A DNA stretch of 64,000 nucleotides from Marinomonas phaeophyticola (lineage in GTDB: Bacteria > Pseudomonadota > Gammaproteobacteria > Pseudomonadales > Marinomonadaceae), in NCBI RefSeq assembly GCF_026966905.1, contig NZ_JAPUBN010000006.1:186001-250000 (forward strand), in the 5' to 3' direction. The position numbers and the translations under genes are program-made. Each line of letters opens with the position of its first letter. The stretch's first letter is position 1. Positions 29,775 through 39,160 of this stretch are shown one piece after another. The notes below the pieces were generated by a model. That model ran no database searches. It was given only the letters and a program-made list of their open reading frames with translations, and was not told the DNA's origin.

Positions 29775-30674
29775 TTATTTCTCATCATTTAACGCCTTTT
29801 TTATCTGTAGCATCCCATTCAAAAATACATCATCGCCATCAATTACGCTCACTTGTATTTCAAGAATCTGACAGGCTTTTTGGTATCGAGAACAAAGCTT
29901 ATTATCTCCGACTAAGTAAATATTTTTAGTGGTTAATGTTTTTAACTCTTCGCCTATTAAGAGTCCTGATAGATATTCTGAGACCTCTGTTTCATCTATA
30001 TCTGCGAATAACCGGTGGGTGCGCGTGTAGAATAATTGGTTTGTTAGAGGCTTTTTGTTACTTTCTGATATGCCTTTTTTAAAAGCATTTAATGAGTCTT
30101 GTTGTTTAGGTAGCCCAGCGCCTAAAATTGAGTGGTTTAATAGAATGGAAAATAACTCACCTGTCATAAATGTTGTAAAGCTTGATAGTTTATTTGCATT
30201 GATTTGCATGTGTTTACAATGAGTACCTGGAAATAAAGCCACAAAATTGGCTTTACTTTCCAGTGTTTGTAAACCGAATAATTGAACTTCTTCTCCACGC
30301 ATTACATCAAAGTTACCTAGTGGTGACCGATATCTTACTCCTGGAATTATCGTTGCTTGCGCTCCCCATGGAAGTTTAAAACTATGACTTTTTCTGGCTA
30401 GTTTATTAATGGATGTGGGGGTTTCTACATAACAGGTATCGATCCATCCTTGTGCAGAACCGACCATTCCGGCCATCAAGATGGGTAGGTGTTGGTATTC
30501 ACCCAGCCAACCTTCTAGTACAACCTTTAGAGAGGAGGAAAATTGATTATTCTTAACCTGAAGTAACCCAAGAGGGCGTTCAGTTTTGCTAACAAGAACC
30601 CCCTCTTTATTCATGGCAAATGCACGAAAATTGGTTGTCCCCCAATCGATAATTAGCCAATCAACACTCTTCAT
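29775..30674 (-). CDS. dgoK: 2-dehydro-3-deoxygalactonokinase
   Basis: 299 aa. DgoK signatures: D-W-G-T-T-N-F-R-A-F at the start, A-G-M-V-G-S-A-Q-G-W, R-G-E-E-V-Q-L-F-G and F-P-G-T-H-C-K-H. It phosphorylates 2-keto-3-deoxygalactonate at the 6-position in D-galactonate (De Ley-Doudoroff) catabolism. The partner aldolase dgoA is not in the window. The gene is divergent from the cycloisomerase gene, and both promoters carry the shared palindrome pair. Confidence 0.9.
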   Translation of the reverse strand: MKSVDWLIIDWGTTNFRAFAMNKEGVLVSKTERPLGLLQVKNNQFSSSLKVVLEGWLGEYQHLPILMAGMVGSAQGWIDTCYVETPTSINKLARKSHSFKLPWGAQATIIPGVRYRSPLGNFDVMRGEEVQLFGLQTLESKANFVALFPGTHCKHMQINANKLSSFTTFMTGELFSILLNHSILGAGLPKQQDSLNAFKKGISESNKKPLTNQLFYTRTHRLFADIDETEVSEYLSGLLIGEELKTLTTKNIYLVGDNKLCSRYQKACQILEIQVSVIDGDDVFLNGMLQIKKALNDEK

Positions 30675-30745
30675 TTGGTTTGCCTCATATTTATGGATGA
30701 TGGGATGACTCGCTTTGTTTCAGCAACGGCTTGATAATTTTGCTT

Positions 30746-30776
30746 AAACATATGATGTTTATAACATAATATGTAT
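30746..30776. promoter_or_regulatory. Tandem operator pair before dgoK
   Basis: AAACATATGATGTTT (30746-30760, the exact reverse complement of the site before the GntR gene) and a second copy TAACATAATATGTAT (30762-30776), centres 16 bp apart, on the same face of the helix 1.5 turns on. Lies 72 nt upstream of dgoK. Confidence 0.75.
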
Positions 30777-31005
30777 TGAAAACACAATTTTCTAGTTGAA
30801 AAAGTGTCATTAGTCGTAGCTAAAAGGTCTATTAAACTGGATGAGTCGATCGAATCATCTTCCTGTATGTAATACATAAATGGCTATAGTGGCTTGATGT
30901 CGTCCTTTAAGATCCAATGTACGTTTAAATGTTCAAATGCAAAATATGGAAGTCATCTAAAACGGGAAAACCTAAATATTTTTAGTTGTTATAATTGCCA
31001 TGATC

Positions 31006-31036
31006 AAACATCATATGTTATAAACATAGTATCTTA
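31006..31036. promoter_or_regulatory. Tandem operator pair before the cycloisomerase gene
   Basis: AAACATCATATGTTA (31006-31020) and a weaker copy AAACATAGTATCTTA (31022-31036), again with 16-bp centre spacing, about 100 nt upstream of the ATG at 31138. Confidence 0.7.
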
Positions 31037-31137
31037 ACGTGCATTCCTACATAGTATATTAATCTTAATTAATAGTGTTGTAGGTACTTTGAATATTTAG
31101 TCGCCTATCTATTTTGCTTTTGCGAAGGTGTGATCTT

Positions 31138-32283
31138 ATGAAAATTATTGATGTTATTCCGCATGCTATATCTGTTCCTTTAGATGAGCCTTTTTATTTT
31201 TCGCAGGGCTGGGTACACCAACGTAGTTCATTAATTGTAGAGCTAATAACAGATGAAGGAGTGATTGGGTGGGGGGAATCTCTTTGTCATGGTTTACAGC
31301 CTCCTCATATTGCAGCGGCATTTATAGAACAAGTTTTTAAGCCTATTGCAGTTGGTCGGAGTATATTTGATGTCGAGGTTTTATGGGAGGAAATGTATAA
31401 CACTACTCGTCCTTATGGACAGGGCGGTGCAGCAGTAAATGCAATCAGTGGTGTTGATATTGCTATTTGGGATGCAATAGGAAGGGCCCTTAAGAAACCG
31501 ATACATTCTCTTATTGGTGGTGCTTTTCGTAAAGAGATTACTCCTTACGCTACAGGGTTTTATCGGACAGCAAATGGCATCTATCCAGAGGACTCCATAA
31601 AAGAGGCTCATCGATATATAGATGCAGGCTTCGAAGCGTTTAAACTTAAAATTGGTTTTGGTGTTGAAGAAGATATTGTGTTTCTTAAAGCTATTCGAGA
31701 TGCAGTAGGTAATAAAATAAAAATTATGGCTGACGCGAATGGTGCATATAACGCGGCACAAGCTCGTCGTATTATCAAAGCAACAGAAGATCTAAATTTA
31801 TATTTCTATGAAGAGCTGTTAGCACCAGAAAATATTAAGGGTTATCAGGAAATAAAGAATCTTTCCGGTTCTTACATAGCGGCAGGTGAACAGGTTTTTG
31901 GAAAAATGGGATATCAGCCGTGGTTAGAGCAACGCGCCTTAGATATTATTCAGCCTGATTTATGTTCATCTGGTGGTATCACTGAATGTAAAAAAATTGC
32001 TGCGATTGCACAAGCAAATCAAGTAGTGATGATTCCTCATGTTTGGGGGTCAGGAATTGGCATTGCAGCCTCATTACAATTTATAGCCTCTATACCTCCA
32101 TCCCCCATTTCATTGAACCCAACGCATCCGTTATTGGAATTTGATCAGTCTTCGCACCCATTTCGTAAGAATTTAATTTTTGATGGTATTGCTATGAATA
32201 ATGGAAAGGTCCAGATTCCCACAAAACCAGGTATCGGTGTTGAAGTTGATAGATCTATTATTATGGAATACAAAATAAATTAG
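31138..32283 (+). CDS. gci: Enolase-superfamily D-galactarolactone cycloisomerase-like enzyme
   Basis: 381 aa from the ATG at 31138; a TTG start eight codons upstream is less likely. Mandelate-racemase fold with K169-x-K171 (F-K-L-K-I-G-F-G-V-E-E-D), metal ligands in A-D-A-N-G, E-E and G-E, and H301 in P-H-V-W-G-S-G. The stretches P-D-L-C-S-S-G-G-I-T-E and N-P-T-H-P-L-L-E-F-D-Q resemble the Agrobacterium Gci enzyme, which opens D-galactaro-1,4-lactone to a keto-deoxy acid. The His motif differs from DgoD galactonate dehydratase. Symbol given by resemblance; another sugar-acid dehydratase activity remains possible. Confidence 0.72.
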   Translation: MKIIDVIPHAISVPLDEPFYFSQGWVHQRSSLIVELITDEGVIGWGESLCHGLQPPHIAAAFIEQVFKPIAVGRSIFDVEVLWEEMYNTTRPYGQGGAAVNAISGVDIAIWDAIGRALKKPIHSLIGGAFRKEITPYATGFYRTANGIYPEDSIKEAHRYIDAGFEAFKLKIGFGVEEDIVFLKAIRDAVGNKIKIMADANGAYNAAQARRIIKATEDLNLYFYEELLAPENIKGYQEIKNLSGSYIAAGEQVFGKMGYQPWLEQRALDIIQPDLCSSGGITECKKIAAIAQANQVVMIPHVWGSGIGIAASLQFIASIPPSPISLNPTHPLLEFDQSSHPFRKNLIFDGIAMNNGKVQIPTKPGIGVEVDRSIIMEYKIN

Positions 32284-32292
32284 AGATTATTG

Positions 32293-32330
32293 AAATTAAA
32301 AATCATGTATTCAATTTTAATTTATTTTTT
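32293..32330 (+). terminator. Probable terminator after the cycloisomerase gene
   Basis: AT-only arms AAATTAAAA (32293-32301) and TTTTAATTT (32315-32323) followed by ATTTTTTG. The weak stem suggests partial termination before the tctC-like gene. Confidence 0.5.
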
Positions 32331-32440
32331 GAAAATCGAATGTTTAACAGAGTTTGTTAGAGGTTTAATTGGAGGCTAGCTTAATAAAATATCGAATTTA
32401 TCCTTAATAAATATTAACTTAATAAAAATAAAGAAAGGTA

Positions 32441-33391
32441 ATGAACATGAAAAATAAAATTAAATCACTGTTGATCTCTTCATTAGTTATTACTAGTGCA
32501 ACGATGTCATATGCAGCAAACAATTATCCTGAGAATGCTGTTCGAATTATTGTTCCATATTCTGCTGGAGGAGGCTCAGATAGTGTTAGCCGAGCGTTAG
32601 CAGAAGCTTTAAAACCGAAATTCCCTGAAGGTATTGCTGTAGAAAATAGGACTGGCGGAGCAGGTTCTGTTGGTATGTCTTATGGCATGCACGCTAAACC
32701 TAATGGTGAAACTATCACAATGGTTGCACCTGAACTGGTTATGCTGCCTCACTCAGGTAATGGTGGCGATATTGACTATAAAAAATTCAAGCATTTAGCA
32801 ATTGTAAACTCTGGTTATGCGGCGATTACCGTACCAGCAGACTCCCCTTATCAGACACTAGATAGTTTGCTCAACGATGCGAAAGATAAAAACCTGTTAT
32901 TCGGTAACTCTGGCACCGGATCAATTTGGCATATCGCAGGCGTTGGTATGGAAAAAGCCGCAGAGGTAGAATTTACTCATATTCCATTTAAAGGCTCATC
33001 AGCTGCGATTACGTCTTTATTAGGCAAGCATCTAGATGCTGTATCAGTGTCGTATGCTGAAGTCGCTTCGCAAGTTGATGCTGGTTTGCTAAGAACTCTA
33101 GCTGTCTTAGCGCCACATAGACTAATAGATGCACCTAATATTCCTACGGCTAAAGAACTTGGTTACGATGTGGCTATTGGGACATGGCGAGGTTATAGCG
33201 TGCCATTAGAGACTCCTGATTATATTGTAAACTATTTAACAGATGCTATTTTAGAAGCAGCAGAGTCTGATGAGTTTAAAACTTTTATGGCGGTTTCTAA
33301 TAACGACATAGACATTATTGGGCCTGAAGAATTTGAGAAAAAAGTTCAGCGTGAAGATACGTTCTACGCAGAGTTGATTTCCGGTCTTTAA
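32441..33391 (+). CDS. Tripartite tricarboxylate transporter substrate-binding protein (TctC/Bug family)
   Basis: 316 aa with a signal peptide (about 1-24, ending S-Y-A-A). Bug-family core: V-R-I-I-V-P-Y-S-A-G-G-G-S-D near the mature start, E-N-R-T-G-G-A-G, and I-P-F-K-G-S-S-A-A. It binds a carboxylate in the periplasm and hands it to the TctB/TctA membrane pair encoded next. Neighbouring enzymes suggest a sugar acid or lactone (inference). AAAGAAAGG precedes the start. A strong hairpin follows before tctB. Confidence 0.9.
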   Translation: MNMKNKIKSLLISSLVITSATMSYAANNYPENAVRIIVPYSAGGGSDSVSRALAEALKPKFPEGIAVENRTGGAGSVGMSYGMHAKPNGETITMVAPELVMLPHSGNGGDIDYKKFKHLAIVNSGYAAITVPADSPYQTLDSLLNDAKDKNLLFGNSGTGSIWHIAGVGMEKAAEVEFTHIPFKGSSAAITSLLGKHLDAVSVSYAEVASQVDAGLLRTLAVLAPHRLIDAPNIPTAKELGYDVAIGTWRGYSVPLETPDYIVNYLTDAILEAAESDEFKTFMAVSNNDIDIIGPEEFEKKVQREDTFYAELISGL

Positions 33392-33394
33392 GAG

Positions 33395-33431
33395 AATTTG
33401 CACTGGTTGTGGTGAGCGATCAGTGCAAATT
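33395..33431 (+). promoter_or_regulatory. Intra-operon hairpin between the tctC-like and tctB-like genes
   Basis: Perfect 11-bp arms AATTTGCACTG (33395-33405) and CAGTGCAAATT (33421-33431) with a 15-nt loop, four nt after the stop and directly before the tctB ribosome site. No T-run follows. It probably shields the binding-protein message from 3' decay, so that more of it is made than of the membrane parts. Confidence 0.6.
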
Positions 33432-33442
33432 TAGGAGTAGTT

Positions 33443-33889
33443 ATGAAAAAAGGTGAAGCTTTTCTGGGCATTATTTTTGTCTCTTTTTCTGCGCTATTCG
33501 GAGCGCTAGGGTACGGTTTATATCAGAGCGGTCGGTCGAGTGTAGGAGCAAGTCAATGGCCAATAATCGTCTGTACGATTATTTTTTTTGGTTCTATAGT
33601 TGTTATTGTGAACGCTTTTCGGGTAAAGGAATCCAAAAGTAACTTGCAGCTCAGCCATGAGGAAAAACGAGTCTTTATCTCAATTTTTCTTTTGATCATG
33701 TACTTCATTAGCGTTGTTTTTATCGGATTTTTTGTATCAAGTTTGGCCATGCTTTATACATTTATATATTATTTCGGGAAGTTTAAATGGTATGTGAATT
33801 TCGTTTTTTCATTGGCGATAACGAGCATTACTTATTTTGTTTTTAGTTATCTTCTCAAGGTTTCTTTCCAATTCGGCGTTCTATTCTAG
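33443..33889 (+). CDS. Tripartite tricarboxylate transporter TctB-family protein
   Basis: 148 aa, four predicted helices with a short basic loop in the middle, the size and topology of the small TctB subunit. Positions 2-4 (K-K-G-E-A-F-L-G-I) and the A-S-Q-W-P pattern fit the family. Sits between the binding-protein and TctA genes, eight nt before tctA. Confidence 0.85.
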   Translation: MKKGEAFLGIIFVSFSALFGALGYGLYQSGRSSVGASQWPIIVCTIIFFGSIVVIVNAFRVKESKSNLQLSHEEKRVFISIFLLIMYFISVVFIGFFVSSLAMLYTFIYYFGKFKWYVNFVFSLAITSITYFVFSYLLKVSFQFGVLF

Positions 33890-33897
33890 GTGTTCTA

Positions 33898-35379
33898 ATG
33901 ATTATTGACGCATTACTTTTAGCACTTCAACCTTCGGTTTTACTATATATGTTCTTAGGGGTTGCTGGTGGGATTTTTATTGGTTGCCTACCTGGGCTTA
34001 CGACCACAATGGGCGTTGCATTAGTCCTCCCCATTACATTTGGTATGGATGCTGCGCACAGCATACTTTTGTTAATCGGGGTGTATGTTGGTGCAGTCTA
34101 TGGAGGGTCTATCTCAGCGATACTCCTTAATACGCCAGGAACACCAGCATCGGCTGCGACGGCAATAGATGGACATGCGATGGCCGCTCGTGGTGAAGCG
34201 GGAAGAGCGCTAGGAATTTCGACGATAAGCTCCTTTTTAGGAGGCATTATTAGTTGCTTCTTTCTAATTTTGATATCTCCTTATTTAGCTGAATTTGCTC
34301 TCCAATTTAGTGCCCCAGAATTTTTCATGCTGGCGGTGTTTGGCTTATGCATAATTTCAAGCATTTCAGGTAGATCTGTTCTCATAGGTTTTTTATGTGG
34401 TGCTTTTGGTGTGCTTATTGCCACTATAGGAATCGATGATATATCTGGCGTTGCGCGATTTACTTTTGGAAATATTAACCTATTTAGTGGCGTAAATTTT
34501 ATTCCGGTGATGATAGGTTTGTTTGCGATGAGCCAAGCCTTTGTGGCGGTTGAAGAAATGACGAAAGAAGGCCGACTCGAAGCGAAAAAAGTGACTCGGG
34601 TGTTGCCTCTTAAAGAAGACTGGCGAATGATTTTTAAAAATAGCTCAATTTTTGGAACTTTAGGTACGTTTATAGGCAGTATTCCTGGTGTTGGGGCGGA
34701 TATCGCTTCTTTTATTGCATATGGACAGTCAAAAAGTCTTTCAAAAGAGAGTGAAAAATATGGTACTGGAGTGACAGATGCGATTTCGGCTCCAGAGTCA
34801 GCTAACAATGGTGTAACAGGGGGCGCGCTCATCCCCATGTTAACCTTAGGTGTTCCAGGAGATGCCGTTGCCGCGATTATGATTGGTGCACTAACTGTGC
34901 AAGGCTTGCAACCAGGCCCTTTGCTATTTCAAAACAATACCGAAGTGGTATATGCTATTTTTATCGGCTTGTTAGTGGCTAATGTCTTTATGCTTTGTAT
35001 TGGCCTAAGCAGTGTTCGTTTATTTACTCGTGTGTTAATCGTCCCCAAGTCGGTACTAACCCCTATTATATTTTTGTTGTGCTTTGTTGGCTCTTACTCA
35101 CTTGCTAATAACTTTTTTGATGTTATTGTGATGTTCATTTTTGGTGTATTTGGTTACTTCCTGAAAAAAATAGAAGTGTCGCCATCTCCAATAATTTTAG
35201 GCTTAATCCTTGGGCCAATGGCAGAAAGTAATTTTAGAAGGGCTCTTCTTATGTCCAGAGGAGAATATGACACTTTTTTCTCCACTGGGATTAGCTGGTT
35301 TTTCTTTATATTAATATTAATTTCCATATTTTTCCCTTTGCTTAAAAAGGTAATAAGTAAACTGAAAAGTGCCAATTAA
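33898..35379 (+). CDS. Tripartite tricarboxylate transporter TctA-family permease
   Basis: 493 aa, about 11-12 helices. TctA signatures: G-C-L-P-G-L-T-T-T-M-G-V-A near residue 30, G-G-S-I-S-A-I-L-L-N-T-P-G-T-P-A-S-A-A-T, and N-N-G-V-T-G-G-A-L-I-P-M-L-T-L-G-V-P-G. It is the large sodium- or proton-coupled carrier of the TTT system fed by the upstream binding protein. Confidence 0.92.
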   Translation: MIIDALLLALQPSVLLYMFLGVAGGIFIGCLPGLTTTMGVALVLPITFGMDAAHSILLLIGVYVGAVYGGSISAILLNTPGTPASAATAIDGHAMAARGEAGRALGISTISSFLGGIISCFFLILISPYLAEFALQFSAPEFFMLAVFGLCIISSISGRSVLIGFLCGAFGVLIATIGIDDISGVARFTFGNINLFSGVNFIPVMIGLFAMSQAFVAVEEMTKEGRLEAKKVTRVLPLKEDWRMIFKNSSIFGTLGTFIGSIPGVGADIASFIAYGQSKSLSKESEKYGTGVTDAISAPESANNGVTGGALIPMLTLGVPGDAVAAIMIGALTVQGLQPGPLLFQNNTEVVYAIFIGLLVANVFMLCIGLSSVRLFTRVLIVPKSVLTPIIFLLCFVGSYSLANNFFDVIVMFIFGVFGYFLKKIEVSPSPIILGLILGPMAESNFRRALLMSRGEYDTFFSTGISWFFFILILISIFFPLLKKVISKLKSAN

Positions 35380-35985
35380 GTAGTAACAAATTTACGATTT
35401 AAACATCATTTTTTTTACGGTTTTTGGTGTAGGTATAGCTTAATCTATCGTTTCAGGCTAGTTGTAAGGTTTTTCAAAATGAATCGTTTAACGCGAGCCT
35501 CAATCGTTGGGCAACCAACATCGTAGGAGGGGCGTGTCTAAGTACAGCCTTATTTTTAGAATTACATTAGCTTAATAATGTCTTAATGGTGTTTCACCAC
35601 AAAAAAGCGCTTGAAGAACAGCAGTCCATTACACTGTTAGATTCATTGGAACCAGGGTTATCAAATGAAATACGCGGTAAATCCACTTTTTTGCCATAAA
35701 AACACTTTCGTACTGCGAAAGAGAAAACCAATATTCTTAAAAGAATGTGCTTAGAGACTTGACCTTTATCTTACACCACTACCTTTTACAATCTACGTTT
35801 TCCCGTTACGGTTTTGTTTGGAGATGTGTGTTTGATTTGCTTAAACTGCAATGACAGTAAAATAACTAATTTCAAAACAAAGACTTAATTGTAATTCTCT
35901 TTCATTCTAACACCTAGTCCGCTGCGGATATGGATGCAGCTTACCTCTCGTTTTGCTTGACAATTTTATATTCAACATATAGCTT
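35380..35985. other. Gene-free stretch, 606 bp
   Basis: Between the tctA-like and aldehyde dehydrogenase genes. A 37-codon open stretch from the ATG at 35587 (V-F-H-H-K-K-A-L-E-E-Q-Q) may be a gene remnant but is not recognisable. No clear terminator or repeat was seen. The dehydrogenase promoter and operators lie at its right end. Confidence 0.4.
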
Positions 35986-36016
35986 AAACATATTATGTTT
36001 AATAGGTTATATGTTT
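35986..36016. promoter_or_regulatory. Tandem operator pair before the aldehyde dehydrogenase gene
   Basis: AAACATATTATGTTT (35986-36000) is a perfect half-site pair. A degenerate second copy ATAGGTTATATGTTT (36002-36016) has the same 16-bp spacing. It ends 12 nt before the ATG at 36029, which also argues against the upstream in-frame start at 35930, since that would place the operator inside the coding region. Confidence 0.75.
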
Positions 36017-36028
36017 TGGGGTGGAATA

Positions 36029-37450
36029 ATGAAAAAGTTATATATTGGTGGTGAGCTGAGGACAAGCAAAAATTCGTTTAAAGTAATTAATCCCGCAAAC
36101 GATGAAGTTGTCGGTGAAATAGCATGGGGAGATGAAAGCGATGCATGTAGTGCATTGAAATCCGCAGATGAGGCGCTTCCGTATTGGTCATCTATGCCTG
36201 TCGAAGAAAGAGTGGCCTGGATGCATAAGCTTAGGGATGCTCTAATCAATAAAGAGGAATACTTAATTGAATGTATTCACTTGGAGATGGGAAAGGCTTG
36301 GCACTCGGCAAAAGAAGACTTTAGTATGCTACTTGACAGTTTGAATTTTTATTCAGAAGCCATTTATCAGTATCAACCAAAGCATTTTGACGATAAAGAC
36401 AGTACTTTCCGTCATACAATGACCTACGAATCAGTTGGTGTGGTAGTGGCTTACTTAGCATGGAATTTTCCTTTGCTAAACTTAGCGTATAAAATCGGTC
36501 CAGCAATGGCATCTGGTTGTCCAATTGTAATTAAACCTTCGTTTAAAGCCCCACTGTCTACTTATGCCTTTGGTGAAATCTGCGCTGAAATAGGCCTACC
36601 AAAGGGAGTGATTAATATTGTATGTGGTGATGATGCCATAATTGGTGACACACTTTCACGTTCTGTTATTCCAGGTATGATTACTCTCATAGGATCAACG
36701 CAAACAGGGCTTCACGTTATGAAAACGGGATCCACATCCATCAAACGTTATTCTATGGAGTTAGGAGGTAATGCACCAGCGATTGTGTGTAGTGACGCCG
36801 ATCTAGACTTAGCAGCGGATATCATATGTGGCGTCAAATTTGCTAATGCTGGGCAGATCTGTGTGACACCGAACCGAGTTTTTGTTGAAGCATCAATTCA
36901 TGACTCGTTTTGCCAGAAGTTAGTGGGAAGAGCAGAGCGGGTTAAAGTCGGTTTTGACAGAAATGCTCCGGTCGATATGGGTCCTTTAATTGATAAATCT
37001 GCATGGGAACGAGTCGATGCGAATGTAAAAAAAGCGATTTCTGAAGGAGGGATTTTGCTTACTGGTGGAGGTTATCCAAAAGGTATAGAGAGAGGCAGTT
37101 TTTATGCCCCAACGGTCTTTAGCCATATTGAAGATCATATGACTATAGCGCGGGAAGAAATGTTTGGCCCTGTGATTAGTGTGTTGTCTTTTACTTCAGA
37201 AGAAGATGTAATCAAAAGAGCAAATGCGACAGAAGCCGGCTTATCTTCTTTCATTTTCACAAATGATGATAAAAAAGCAGAAAAATTTGCTAATGCGCTT
37301 CAATTTGGAGAGGTGCAGGTTAACGGTATTAAGTATGGAATCGATTTAATGCACGGTGGACTTAAGCAATCTGGCATTGGTTGTGATTGTTCAGAACTGG
37401 CTTTGGAGGATTATCTTACTCCCAAAAGAATATCTAAATCCATTAGGTAG
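36029..37450 (+). CDS. NAD(P)-dependent aldehyde dehydrogenase (succinate/ketoglutarate-semialdehyde type)
   Basis: 473 aa from the ATG at 36029 (GGTGGA upstream). Catalytic Cys in N-A-G-Q-I-C-V-T-P-N-R and general-base Glu in M-E-L-G-G-N-A-P; N-F-P-L near 145 and the Rossmann motif G-S-T-Q-T-G follow the ALDH family. Close in style to semialdehyde dehydrogenases. With a galactarate/glucarate-type route, 2-ketoglutarate semialdehyde would be a fitting substrate, but this is inference. It shares the palindrome operator with dgoK and the cycloisomerase gene. Confidence 0.85.
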   Translation: MKKLYIGGELRTSKNSFKVINPANDEVVGEIAWGDESDACSALKSADEALPYWSSMPVEERVAWMHKLRDALINKEEYLIECIHLEMGKAWHSAKEDFSMLLDSLNFYSEAIYQYQPKHFDDKDSTFRHTMTYESVGVVVAYLAWNFPLLNLAYKIGPAMASGCPIVIKPSFKAPLSTYAFGEICAEIGLPKGVINIVCGDDAIIGDTLSRSVIPGMITLIGSTQTGLHVMKTGSTSIKRYSMELGGNAPAIVCSDADLDLAADIICGVKFANAGQICVTPNRVFVEASIHDSFCQKLVGRAERVKVGFDRNAPVDMGPLIDKSAWERVDANVKKAISEGGILLTGGGYPKGIERGSFYAPTVFSHIEDHMTIAREEMFGPVISVLSFTSEEDVIKRANATEAGLSSFIFTNDDKKAEKFANALQFGEVQVNGIKYGIDLMHGGLKQSGIGCDCSELALEDYLTPKRISKSIR

Positions 37451-38222
37451 CGACATTCGATAGGCAATGGCATCCTATAGTAATCATGCTGTTGCTAGAA
37501 TCGGTTCGAAATCAACTCGGAGCCTATGTAATTAGTAAAACCATTGATGTCGAGAGTGTATTTTTGAGTGCGCTATTAACTTAGCCACTCTAACTCTCAA
37601 GTTCCGAGTTTGATATTTTTTATTTCAAGCAAGAAGACGCATTTCTGTAAATACGGTTTTTGGTTGATTGACTTCTAAGTACTTGCTCGGGCATTTCCTG
37701 CTCTAAAAAAGGTATCATTTTTATTTTATCCAACTTTCGGAACCTCATATAAGCGCTGTTTGTGTTGTATAAAAACAATTATATTAACGTCAGACATTCG
37801 TGTCTGATAACCCTCTTTTGCGATGTCTCAATTATTATTTGAATTTAAGGTGATATAAGCATTTATATAGTTACCCTTCATATAAATATTGCAATGACGA
37901 CAATCTTTCGATATATAACAGATTTTTTCTGCATCATTTAGAACCTTCATTTCTATGATATTTACAACTCATCGGAATATTTTTTAGTTATATTAAATAA
38001 TATTAAAAGCCAATCTAAGCAATAATTTTCACTAATATTTTGATGATTTAAATCATATTCAACTTAGTTAACACTCATCTTTTTGTCTTAGTTGTATATT
38101 CATTTTGGAAAGGTAAAGAAAGTGCAAAATATCACAATATAATGTATTTCGAATCGTTTTTTCTTAGTGAATACTAGTAGCTCACTTACAGTGAAATATC
38201 CTATATCATAAGGAAAATAATA
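37451..38222. other. Gene-free stretch, 772 bp, with a UUCG-loop hairpin
   Basis: AT-rich leader between the aldehyde dehydrogenase gene and the ribose-type ABC operon. At 37790-37807 is a 7-bp stem TCAGACA/TGTCTGA capped by TTCG, a very stable RNA loop. A short open stretch at about 37486-37582 (E-S-V-R-N-Q-L-G-A-Y-V) may be a gene remnant. Promoter elements of the ABC operon are presumably near 38100-38200. Confidence 0.45.
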
Positions 38223-39152
38223 ATGAATAAAATAATAAAAACTATGTTCACGGTTGCCGCCGTTGGTTTATGCTCTTCCACAGTGATGGCCGAAAATAAA
38301 ATCGGAATGATGCAACATAATCAAAGTGACTCATTTCAACAAGCCATGCTTAAAGGGGCTGAAGAAATGGCAGATAGATTGGATTACCAATTTATCGATG
38401 CCTCATCTAATGATGACCCGGTTAAAGAATTAGAGATTATTCGTAACTTTGCTAAACGGGGCGTTGATTTACTGGTTCTAGGCTCAACAACTCAGGCAGC
38501 AGGTGTTGCTGGTGTAGAATTGGCGCATTCTCTAGGTATGAAAGTTATTACAATGGATTCGATTCAGGCTGATTCAAAAGCAGAAGGTCAGGTTGGAGGA
38601 GATGATGTCGCAGCCGGTTATTATGCCGCTAAACATTTAGCTGAAAGTATCGGAGGCAAAGGTAAGGTAGCAATAAATAAATTCCCAGATCCTATTCCAC
38701 CTTCTGAAGATCGAGTTAAAGGCTTTTATAAAGCTTTTAACGAATACCCAGGCATTGAAGTAGTCGCTGAAGCTGGACCTGGCTACGATACAATCAAAGC
38801 GATGAACTGGACTGCTGCGACAATACAAGCCAATCCAGATATTAAAGGTTTTATTTCTATCGAAGACACCAGTGCTTTAGGCATTGTTAGAGGTATTGAG
38901 AACGCTAAGATGGATGGAAAAGTCCATTCTGTAACGGTCGTTGAAAGCGCCAGTATTTATAAAGAATTGCAGAAAGGAGAAGTGTTAACCGGTGTTTTTG
39001 CTATGCATTCTTATAACTATGGTGCATTGGCTGTCACTCTTTTGGATAGATTAAATCATAATCGTCCAGTTCCCTTCATTGTCAAAACCACAGGTGTCTT
39101 GGTTACAAGAGACAATGTCAATAAAAATTTAGAATACCTAAATTTCGACTAA
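38223..39152 (+). CDS. Sugar ABC transporter substrate-binding protein (ribose/PBP1 type)
   Basis: 309 aa with a signal peptide (about 1-23, V-M-A-E). Mature start K-I-G-M-M-Q-H-N-Q-S-D-S-F; type I periplasmic binding fold with V-D-L-L-V-L-G-S-T-T. It delivers a sugar or sugar derivative to the ATPase/permease pair encoded next. AAGGAAAAT precedes the ATG. The neighbouring YesMN-type two-component genes may control it. Substrate unknown. Confidence 0.88.
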   Translation: MNKIIKTMFTVAAVGLCSSTVMAENKIGMMQHNQSDSFQQAMLKGAEEMADRLDYQFIDASSNDDPVKELEIIRNFAKRGVDLLVLGSTTQAAGVAGVELAHSLGMKVITMDSIQADSKAEGQVGGDDVAAGYYAAKHLAESIGGKGKVAINKFPDPIPPSEDRVKGFYKAFNEYPGIEVVAEAGPGYDTIKAMNWTAATIQANPDIKGFISIEDTSALGIVRGIENAKMDGKVHSVTVVESASIYKELQKGEVLTGVFAMHSYNYGALAVTLLDRLNHNRPVPFIVKTTGVLVTRDNVNKNLEYLNFD

Positions 39153-39160
39153 CTCTTGAA

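Noticed and set aside
30671..30877. 68-codon minus-strand frame overlapping the dgoK start
   Set aside because: Covers the dgoK promoter operators; most likely non-coding.
37496..37520. Stretch with GGTTCGAAATC looking like a tRNA T-loop
   Set aside because: No acceptor, D or anticodon stem could be folded around it.
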